From an uncultured Lachnospiraceae bacterium (lineage in GTDB: Bacteria; Bacillota; Clostridia; Lachnospirales; Lachnospiraceae), in assembly GCA_946533525.1 (NCBI GenBank), contig CAMNBW010000125.1, positions 1-5,451 of the forward strand: 5,451 bases of DNA. The letters run 5' to 3'. Positions 1 through 5,451 of this stretch are shown here, piece by piece. A program made the position numbers and the translations under genes. A model generated the notes under the pieces. The model was not told the DNA's origin. It did not search any database and was given only the letters and a program-made list of their open reading frames with translations. Position 1 is the stretch's first letter. Every line of letters begins with the position of its first letter.

Positions 1-7
1 AAGGAGG
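1..7 (+). promoter_or_regulatory. Ribosome binding site of potA
   Basis: The AAGGAGG at the very start of the window is a near-perfect Shine-Dalgarno sequence, five bases before the ATG at 13. It fixes the potA start and implies efficient translation of the first gene. The promoter must lie further left, outside the window. Confidence 0.9.
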
Positions 8-12
8 GTGCT

Positions 13-1071
13 ATGGCTGAAAAGATCAAACCAGACGATATTTTGACCGACCTTGACGGCATTTCTAAATCCTTCGGTACAAATCAGGTACTAAAGGATT
101 TTAATCTCTACATAAGAAAAAATGAATTCGTCACCCTGTTAGGGCCCTCCGGCTGCGGAAAATCCACCACCTTAAGGATAATAGCCGGCTTTGAGCGCCC
201 CGATACCGGAAGAGTCATCTTCGAGGGCAGGGACATCACCTCACTTCCTCCGGAAAAGCGGGAAATAAACACGGTTTTCCAGAAGTATTCGCTCTTTACC
301 CATATAAATGTGGCTGAAAATATAGCCTTCGGCTTAAAGATAAAAAAGAAATCCCGCTCATATATAGAGGAGAAGATAAAATATGCCCTTAAGCTTGTAA
401 ACCTCGAGGGCTATGAGGAAAGGATGCCCGAGACCTTATCCGGCGGTCAGCAGCAGCGTATCGCCATCGCCCGGGCCATCGTGAACGAGCCCAGGATGCT
501 GCTTTTGGACGAGCCCTTAGGGGCACTCGACCTTAAGCTCAGACAGTCCATGCAGCTTGAGCTCATGCGCCTTAAGAACGAGCTCGGCATAACCTTTGTA
601 TACGTGACCCACGACCAGGAGGAGGCTCTTACAATGTCGGATATCATTGTGGTCATGAACCACGGTGTTATCCAGCAGATAGGGACTCCCGAGGACATAT
701 ACAACGAGCCCGAAAACGCCTTTGTGGCGAATTTTATAGGAGACGCAAATCTCATAAGCACCCGGATGATAGACAGGACCCATGTGGATATTTCAGGCAC
801 AGCCTTTAAATGCACCGACGAGGGCTTCGCTCCCAAGCAGATGGTGGATGTGGTAGTCCGCCCCGAGGACATCGAGATCACGACTCCTGAAAAGGGGATA
901 GTCACGGGCTATGTCACCGAGCTCATCTTTAAGGGCGTCCACTACCAGATGAGGATCTCCGCCGGAGGACTCGACTGGACGGCCGCCTCCACCCTTGGAG
1001 CCGAGGTCGGCAGCCAGGTCGGCATATACATCGACCCGTTCAATATCAGAATAATGAGGCACTATCAATGA
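13..1071 (+). CDS. potA: Spermidine/putrescine ABC transporter ATP-binding protein PotA
   Basis: This is the cytoplasmic ATPase that powers polyamine import; a dimer binds the EAA loops of PotB and PotC. The 352 residues show every ABC hallmark in order: Walker A GPSGCGKST (44-52), Q-loop Gln90, signature LSGGQQQR (142-149), Walker B LLLDEP (163-168), D-loop GALD (170-173) and switch His200 in THDQEEA. From about residue 240 a TOBE-type regulatory domain follows, with the typical VVRPEDIEI stretch (281-289). E. coli PotA is 378 residues, so this one is slightly short, mainly in the C-terminal part. Phe-Thr-His (95-97) stands where FPH is common after the Q-loop, a minor change. The start is set by the strong ribosome binding site at 1-7. 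The stop TGA overlaps the next ATG in an ATGA junction. Related ATPases for iron, sulfate or maltose share these motifs; the assignment to polyamines rests on the sequence style and on the neighbouring potB, potC and potD. Confidence 0.95.
   Translation: MAEKIKPDDILTDLDGISKSFGTNQVLKDFNLYIRKNEFVTLLGPSGCGKSTTLRIIAGFERPDTGRVIFEGRDITSLPPEKREINTVFQKYSLFTHINVAENIAFGLKIKKKSRSYIEEKIKYALKLVNLEGYEERMPETLSGGQQQRIAIARAIVNEPRMLLLDEPLGALDLKLRQSMQLELMRLKNELGITFVYVTHDQEEALTMSDIIVVMNHGVIQQIGTPEDIYNEPENAFVANFIGDANLISTRMIDRTHVDISGTAFKCTDEGFAPKQMVDVVVRPEDIEITTPEKGIVTGYVTELIFKGVHYQMRISAGGLDWTAASTLGAEVGSQVGIYIDPFNIRIMRHYQ
1056..1059 (+). promoter_or_regulatory. Ribosome binding site of the DUF6311-like gene
   Basis: A GAGG core inside the last codons of potA, eight bases before the ATG at 1068. 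It is moderate in strength. With the ATGA stop/start overlap it suggests that translation of this gene is coupled to that of potA. Confidence 0.55.
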
Positions 1072-2807
1072 CATTAAAGATAAAGGAACGTATCAAAAGC
1101 ATTGATAAGGTTTACATAATTGTAGCAGTTCTTTCTGTCTTATTTTTCGTCATCATATACGGGGTTCATGTCATCAACCCCTTAAACGTAGGCTGGTTTT
1201 ACACTCATCACAACGACATAGGGCAGCAGTATCTCGGCTGGAAGGCCTTCCGGCACACTCCCTGGAAATTCCCGATAGGGCTCTTTAATACCCTGTCCTA
1301 CCCCACGGATATTTCCATCATGTTCCTGGACGCGGTGCCCGGCGTTGCAACGCTCTTTAAGTTCCTCTCCCCGATACTGCCGAACCATTTTCAGTACATC
1401 GGCCCCTGGGCTGTATTGTGCTTCGTGCTGCAGAGCGTCCTTACCGCGAAGATCCTCCTTCGCTACACTGACAACAAGGTCTATGTGGTACTGATGTCCT
1501 TTTTCTTTACGACCTTTCCCATCTTTCTTTACCGGGTCTTCATACACAGCTCCCTTACGCCCCACTGGCTGGTGCTGTATGCCCTGGAGCCCCTTTTTGA
1601 CCATGAATATTATTACGAACATCCGAAAAAGCTCTTCATACGCTACTGCCTTGCAACCTTTTTCGGCGTATGCACAAACCTCTATTTTTCGCCTATGTGC
1701 GCCATAATCCTTTTAGGCTACTTAGTCTCGGTGGCGGTCTATAAGAAGAATTTCAAGCTGCCGCTCCTGCTTATAGCGGCATACGGCATTGTCACCTTTG
1801 CGACGGTGGCGCTGCTGGGGGGCTTTGCCCCGGTCTTTGAAAACATGGGTGTAGGCGCCGGTAAATACGGGCTCAACTTAAACGCCTTCTTCAACCCGTC
1901 GGAATATCCGCGCCAGAGCTGGTCTGCCTTTTTATATGATATGCCCTTCTATGACCGCGGACAGCTTCGGGGCCTCTACTGGGGTCTGGGCTGCTTCATA
2001 CTGGTTCTTATATCGGCCTTCGCCTTTTTTGAGATCCCTTCATTAAAGGAGAAGCTTAAGGCGAACTTATTTCTGGTCACAGCTCTTTCGGTGAGCCTTG
2101 TAACGGCCCTTATCGTGTCCACCATCCCGATAATCACCTTAGGGGATAAGGTACTGCTTAATATCCATCTCCCCTATGCCATTGAATATTTATGGGCCTC
2201 CTTCAGGGCCAACGGGCGCTTCGCCTGGGTCATTACCTATATAATAATGATTACCGCAGCCATAGTCCTGGCCCGCCTGTCGAAGACCCATAAAAAGCTG
2301 GCCTGCGCCGTGGTGCTCCTTTGCATAGCAGTGCAGCTTGCGGATATAAGGCCCTATCTGGCCGTAAAGCACGAGGCCTTCTTTCCTTATGAATATGTTC
2401 CGAGTCCTTTGAACGAATCCGAGTTCTGGCTGTCAGTGGCGGATAACGAAGATATTCAGCACTTTGTCTTCTCCTCCACAGAGAGCAGGACGGACAACAA
2501 GATCTTCTTCAACATCGCCAACTGGGCCACCGATCACGATATAACCTTAAATGACTTTTACTTCTCACGCTATCTCGACCACGAGCTTTTCGCTGATAAT
2601 CTGCGTGATTACCTGGCCTCTCCGGATGGCTGCGTCTTCCTCTTCTCCAAGAAGGACGCCTCGGAGTATATGCCGGAAGGTTTAAATTACTATATTCAGG
2701 ACGGATATATCGTCGGCAGCAAATACACGATAGAAGGCTTTGATGCAATGGGGCGTCAGGACGTTCTTGACTTTATCGCCTCAAAGGGCGACGAGGTAGT
2801 TTTCTAA
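1068..2807 (+). CDS. DUF6311-like polytopic membrane protein, possible GT-C-type glycosyltransferase
   Basis: This 579-residue integral membrane protein is not a component of any standard polyamine importer. After a short basic N-terminus, helix 1 spans about 14-36. A long, probably extracytoplasmic loop follows with Asp50 in NDIGQQYLGW, then FRHTPW (61-66), Asp81 and Asp88. Further hydrophobic segments lie near 112-130, 137-158, 190-223, 230-253, 303-322, 332-357, 384-403 and 410-425. The last 150 or so residues are hydrophilic and probably outside the cell. From memory of the family, the QYLGW/FRHTPW loop, LPNHFQYIGPW (104-114), FRANGRF (378-384) and the C-terminal DITLNDFYFSRY (491-502) fit DUF6311. 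These proteins resemble GT-C enzymes, which take sugars from polyprenyl-phosphate donors and use an acidic residue in the first outer loop. Enzymatic activity here is inference. A YfhO-like protein is the main alternative. The gene overlaps potA by four bases and ends three bases before potC, so it is co-transcribed with the importer. Confidence 0.75.
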   Translation: MTLKIKERIKSIDKVYIIVAVLSVLFFVIIYGVHVINPLNVGWFYTHHNDIGQQYLGWKAFRHTPWKFPIGLFNTLSYPTDISIMFLDAVPGVATLFKFLSPILPNHFQYIGPWAVLCFVLQSVLTAKILLRYTDNKVYVVLMSFFFTTFPIFLYRVFIHSSLTPHWLVLYALEPLFDHEYYYEHPKKLFIRYCLATFFGVCTNLYFSPMCAIILLGYLVSVAVYKKNFKLPLLLIAAYGIVTFATVALLGGFAPVFENMGVGAGKYGLNLNAFFNPSEYPRQSWSAFLYDMPFYDRGQLRGLYWGLGCFILVLISAFAFFEIPSLKEKLKANLFLVTALSVSLVTALIVSTIPIITLGDKVLLNIHLPYAIEYLWASFRANGRFAWVITYIIMITAAIVLARLSKTHKKLACAVVLLCIAVQLADIRPYLAVKHEAFFPYEYVPSPLNESEFWLSVADNEDIQHFVFSSTESRTDNKIFFNIANWATDHDITLNDFYFSRYLDHELFADNLRDYLASPDGCVFLFSKKDASEYMPEGLNYYIQDGYIVGSKYTIEGFDAMGRQDVLDFIASKGDEVVF

Positions 2808-2810
2808 AAG

Positions 2811-3647
2811 ATGAAAAAAATTTTTGTACGTCTCTATTTTTTTGTGATGTTTCTTTTTATGTACTTCCCGATAATCGTGCTTATCGGGCTGTCCTTCAAT
2901 GCATCCAGGGCCCGCACGGTATGGGGCGGCTTTACGCTGGAGTGGTATGCTCAGCTGTTTCAGGATTCGGTACTCCTGACCTCACTTTTTAATACCCTGT
3001 CCATCGCCCTTATATCCGCGGCGGTCTCGACCCTCATAGCCGTTCCCGCCGCAATAGGCCTGCTGGCTATGAAGCGGCGCCATGCCTCCGTAATACAGAA
3101 CTTCGGAAACATTCCGATGCTAAATCCCGACATCGTTACGGGAATAATCCTGATGCTCCTCCTGTCCTCGACAATGAAGCTGGGCTATGTGAGCATACTT
3201 CTCGCGCACATAACCTTTAATATACCCTATGTACTCTTAAGTGTGCTGCCCTCCCTGAAAAAGGTTAACATAAGTATATTTGAAGCTGCCCGGGACCTCG
3301 GAGCCGGAAGCCTCTATGCCTTTATGAAGGTGGTGCTGCCGGAGATAATGCCCGGGATCTTAAGCGGCTTTTTCATGGCGATCACGCTCTCGATGGACGA
3401 CTTTGTAGTAACCTATTTTACCCGGGGAGCCGGAATAGATACCCTCTCCACCCTGGTCTACGGACAGCTCAAGCGGGGTATAAAGCCTGAAATGTACGCC
3501 CTCTCAAGCGTGATATTCATAACAGTGCTCCTGGCCCTGGTGGTGTTTAATATCCTGTCCTCTGCAAGTGAGAAAAGCAGCTATGAGGGCAGTAAAACAG
3601 ATATTGCCGAAGATAAACCCTCTTTAATAAAGGAGGAAGTAAAATGA
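2811..3647 (+). CDS. potC: Spermidine/putrescine ABC transporter permease PotC
   Basis: One of the two membrane subunits that form the polyamine channel. The 278-residue protein has about six hydrophobic segments (near 7-27, 58-86, 102-121, 126-148, 180-203 and 232-250). The EAA loop that docks on PotA is clear at 158-177, beginning EAARDLGA and ending VVLP, followed by PGILSGF. The SMDDFVVTYF stretch (194-203) and the short N-terminus leading into MYFPIIVLIGLSFN are typical of PotC rather than PotB. E. coli PotC is 264 residues; the extra length is a charged cytoplasmic-type tail from about 251 on, rich in Ser, Lys, Glu and Asp. The start lies three bases after the preceding stop and has only a weak GAGG at 2793-2796, 14 bases upstream, so translation probably depends on ribosomes finishing the DUF6311-like gene. 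The stop TGA overlaps the potD start in ATGA. Confidence 0.93.
   Translation: MKKIFVRLYFFVMFLFMYFPIIVLIGLSFNASRARTVWGGFTLEWYAQLFQDSVLLTSLFNTLSIALISAAVSTLIAVPAAIGLLAMKRRHASVIQNFGNIPMLNPDIVTGIILMLLLSSTMKLGYVSILLAHITFNIPYVLLSVLPSLKKVNISIFEAARDLGAGSLYAFMKVVLPEIMPGILSGFFMAITLSMDDFVVTYFTRGAGIDTLSTLVYGQLKRGIKPEMYALSSVIFITVLLALVVFNILSSASEKSSYEGSKTDIAEDKPSLIKEEVK
3629..3636 (+). promoter_or_regulatory. Ribosome binding site of potD
   Basis: AAAGGAGG within the last codons of potC, seven bases before the ATG at 3644. It is the strongest internal ribosome binding site of the operon. It fits the need for more binding protein than permease and confirms the potD start. Confidence 0.88.
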
Positions 3648-4726
3648 AGCGTATAATTTCCCTTTCCCTGACCCTGATACTCGGCTTAAGCCTTGTTTTA
3701 ACCTCCTGCGGCAGTGCAGAGAAAGCCGCTTCCCCCGACAAGAGCGCGAAGGACAACAATACCATAATAGTCTTAAATTACGGTGAATACATAGACCGCT
3801 CTGTCCTCGACGATTTCTATGACGAAACCGGGATAAAGGTCCTCTATGAGGAGGCCACCACTCCTGAGGAAATGTACGCCAAGTATATGGGCGGGGCAAT
3901 AGACTATGACCTTATCTGCACCTCGGATTACATGGCCGAAAAGCTTAAAAATGAGGGCGAGCTCTTAGAGATGGACTTTGACAGCTTTGAATATTTCGAC
4001 AATATCGATGAGCGCTATATGGAGATGGCGGCCGCCTTCGACCCCGAAAACAAGTACTGTCTCCCCTACTTCTGGGGCACGGTGGGTATCCTCTATGACT
4101 CGGAGCGGGTGCATGGGGAGATCGACAGCTGGGAAGTGCTCTTTAACGGGGAATATTCCGGTGAGATCATCATGCAAAACAGCATAAGGGACGCCTATAT
4201 GTGCGCCCTTAAATACCTGGGCTACTCCTTAAATACCACCGACCGCGACGAGCTCCTCGAGGCCCAGCAGCTCCTGCTGGATCAGAAAAAGGATGTGGAA
4301 GCCTATTTCGTCGATGAGGTCCGTGAGGAAATGGTGGCCGGAAACGCCACTCTCGCTGTCATATACTCGGGCGAGGCCTATCTGGCCAACGAGTACGCCC
4401 CTAACTTGGAATACGTGGTTCCGAAGGAGGGAAGCAATTTATGGATAGATGTCTGGTGCATGACAAAGCGCTGCAGCCAGCCTGACAACGCCAGAAAATT
4501 CCTGGATTTCCTCTGCCGGGAGGATATTGCGATGCGAAACTTTGAGGAGATCTACTATCCCACTGTTAACCGCGCTATTTATGACGAGCTGGATGAAGAG
4601 GTCCGGGAGGACGAGATGATATTTCCCAAGGATGAGGTTGTAAATAATTCCGAGGTCAGCACCACTTTGGACGACGATACAATAGAGTTTCTCGGAAATC
4701 TCTGGAAGGAGCTTAAGGTATATTGA
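3644..4726 (+). CDS. potD: Spermidine/putrescine-binding lipoprotein PotD
   Basis: The extracellular polyamine receptor of the importer. The 360-residue precursor starts with Lys-Arg, a hydrophobic stretch (4-19) and lipobox LTSC (19-22), so it should be cleaved before Cys22 and lipid-anchored to the membrane. A Ser/Lys/Asp-rich linker (23-38) leads to the mature fold, which begins IIVLNYGEYI. By eye alignment to E. coli PotD, pocket positions correspond to Tyr46, Glu48 and Tyr49 (WTEY in E. coli), Ser94 and Tyr96, Ser180 and Asp183 (Asp168 and Glu171 in E. coli), Tyr241 (Trp229), Trp267 and Asp269 (Trp255 and Asp257), and Tyr305 in YYPTVN. The acidic clamp on the amine is thus kept at Asp183 and Asp269 but lost at position 180. 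Family and length (E. coli PotD 348 residues) fit well. Spermidine versus putrescine cannot be decided from sequence. The gene overlaps potC by four bases and potB by one. Confidence 0.94.
   Translation: MKRIISLSLTLILGLSLVLTSCGSAEKAASPDKSAKDNNTIIVLNYGEYIDRSVLDDFYDETGIKVLYEEATTPEEMYAKYMGGAIDYDLICTSDYMAEKLKNEGELLEMDFDSFEYFDNIDERYMEMAAAFDPENKYCLPYFWGTVGILYDSERVHGEIDSWEVLFNGEYSGEIIMQNSIRDAYMCALKYLGYSLNTTDRDELLEAQQLLLDQKKDVEAYFVDEVREEMVAGNATLAVIYSGEAYLANEYAPNLEYVVPKEGSNLWIDVWCMTKRCSQPDNARKFLDFLCREDIAMRNFEEIYYPTVNRAIYDELDEEVREDEMIFPKDEVVNNSEVSTTLDDDTIEFLGNLWKELKVY
4704..4718 (+). promoter_or_regulatory. Ribosome binding region of potB
   Basis: GGAAGGAG at 4704-4711 is a good Shine-Dalgarno match but lies 14 bases from the ATG at 4726. 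A weaker AAGG at 4715-4718 has the ideal seven-base spacing. Together with the TGATG stop/start junction this points to potB being translated by ribosomes arriving from potD. Confidence 0.5.
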
Positions 4727-5451
4727 TGTCAGCTAAAACCAAGAGGAGCCTTCTGGCTTCACCCTACATTTTCTGGATAATCCTTTTTACTGTCATTCCG
4801 TTTATAATGCTCCTGGCTTATGCATTTTTTAACGACTCTGGTGCTCTTACCGGCGAATATATCGCCGCCATTACAGAACCCGTACATTTAAAGGCGCTGT
4901 GGCTGTCCATAAGGCTGTCCATCCTATGCACCCTTATCTGCCTCGTGCTCTCCTATCCCCTGGCCCTTTGCATGCGTTCGCTCCACCTCGGGAGACGCCT
5001 TATCCAGACTGCGATTGTCATCGTTCCGATGTGGATGAACTTCGTCTTAAGGATAATGAGCTGGCAGCTCATCCTTTCCAAAAACGGAATTTTAAATACC
5101 TTCCTGGCCGCCCTCGGGCTTCCGCCCCAGGACCTTGGAAATTCGGTCTACGCCATAATCATAGGCATGGTCTACGACTACCTGCCCTTTATGCTGCTTC
5201 CGATCTATAATGCGGTTATGACGGTGGGAAATGATGTGCTGGAGGCGGCCCGGGATCTGGGGGCAGAGCCCTTAAAGGTTCTTTTTAAGATAATGCTGCC
5301 GCTTACGATGCCCGGGATAGTCAGCGGCATAATAATGGTCTTTACTCCGGCTCTTACGACCTTCGCGATCTCGGATATGCTGGGCGGCGGCAAGGTCATG
5401 CTGATCGGCAATATCATCGAGCAGGAGTTCCTCTCCACGATGAACTGGCAC
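4726..5451 (+). CDS. potB: Spermidine/putrescine ABC transporter permease PotB (3' end cut by window)
   Basis: The second channel subunit, partner of PotC. Reading from the ATG at 4726 gives 242 open codons to the window edge with no stop, beginning MSAKTKRSLLASPYIFW. E. coli PotB is about 275 residues, so roughly 30 codons, including the last membrane helix, lie beyond the edge. Visible features are a first helix near 12-33, LSIRLSILCTLICLVLSYPLA (59-80 region), VPMWMNFVLRIMSWQ (100-114), which is typical of PotB, an EAA loop at 173-192 starting EAARDLGA and ending IMLP, and DMLGGGKVMLIGNII (217-231), another PotB hallmark. The stop of potD and this start share one base (TGATG). The position after potD is unusual, since potB normally precedes potC. 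The EAA region resembles that of potC at the DNA level (3282-3341 against 5242-5301), as expected for paralogous permeases. Confidence 0.93.
   Translation, partial: MSAKTKRSLLASPYIFWIILFTVIPFIMLLAYAFFNDSGALTGEYIAAITEPVHLKALWLSIRLSILCTLICLVLSYPLALCMRSLHLGRRLIQTAIVIVPMWMNFVLRIMSWQLILSKNGILNTFLAALGLPPQDLGNSVYAIIIGMVYDYLPFMLLPIYNAVMTVGNDVLEAARDLGAEPLKVLFKIMLPLTMPGIVSGIIMVFTPALTTFAISDMLGGGKVMLIGNIIEQEFLSTMNWH

Noticed and set aside
447..1074. Three overlapping minus-strand open frames opposite potA
   Set aside because: They lie antisense to a fully convincing ATPase, have low-complexity or unfamiliar translations and no ribosome binding sites that I could see. They are shadows of the GC-biased codon pattern.
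1182..2748. Minus-strand open frames opposite the DUF6311-like gene
   Set aside because: The plus-strand frame has coherent membrane helices and family motifs over its full length; the antisense translations resemble no protein family.
2808..2810. Search for a terminator, promoter or insertion scar at the edge of the DUF6311-like gene
   Set aside because: Only three bases separate the genes; there is no hairpin, direct repeat or mobile-element remnant at either border.
4899..5210. Plus-strand 103-codon open frame
   Set aside because: It is an out-of-frame shadow within potB, whose own frame from 4726 is open to the window edge and carries all PotB motifs.
3282..5301. Similar DNA stretches around the EAA loops of potC and potB as a possible duplication
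   Set aside because: The similarity is limited to the conserved EAA loop and the following PGI-SG motif and differs at many third positions. This is ordinary ancient paralogy of the two permeases.
4726..5451. Impression that the operon lacks a second permease or that potB is broken
   Set aside because: The frame is continuous for 242 codons with intact EAA loop and no frameshift. It only lacks a stop because the window ends.

Overview
The window holds one tightly packed, plus-strand operon for an ABC importer of the spermidine/putrescine (Pot) family, with an unrelated multi-spanning membrane protein gene embedded in it. The order is potA (ATPase, 13-1071), a DUF6311-like membrane protein (1068-2807), potC (permease, 2811-3647), potD (substrate-binding lipoprotein, 3644-4726) and potB (permease, 4726 to beyond the right edge at 5451). 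The left edge falls just before the potA Shine-Dalgarno sequence, so the promoter and any upstream regulator lie outside the window. I saw no terminator, RNA gene, mobile element, CRISPR array or long repeat.

The organism is probably a Gram-positive Firmicute, most plausibly a Clostridia/Lachnospiraceae-type anaerobe. This rests on strong AAGGAGG-type ribosome binding sites, a binding protein made as a lipoprotein (lipobox LTSC), a mid-range GC content by eye, frequent ATA, AGG and TTA codons, and the low-GC Gram-positive look of the Pot proteins. It is an inference, not a firm assignment.

PotD, anchored to the outer face of the membrane, should capture a polyamine and deliver it to a PotB-PotC channel, while a PotA dimer hydrolyses ATP in the cytoplasm. 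Both permeases carry a clear EAA loop (EAARDLGA) for docking to PotA. All four importer components are present and look intact, except that roughly the last 30 codons of potB are cut off by the window.

The oddity is the second gene. In the textbook potABCD order this slot belongs to potB; here a 579-residue protein resembling the DUF6311 family of GT-C-like membrane proteins occupies it, and potB sits last, after potD. The junctions on both sides of the insert are as tight as the rest of the operon (a 4-base ATGA overlap before it and a 3-base gap after it). The gene therefore looks like a settled, co-translated member of the operon rather than a recent insertion. Its role beside a polyamine importer is unknown.
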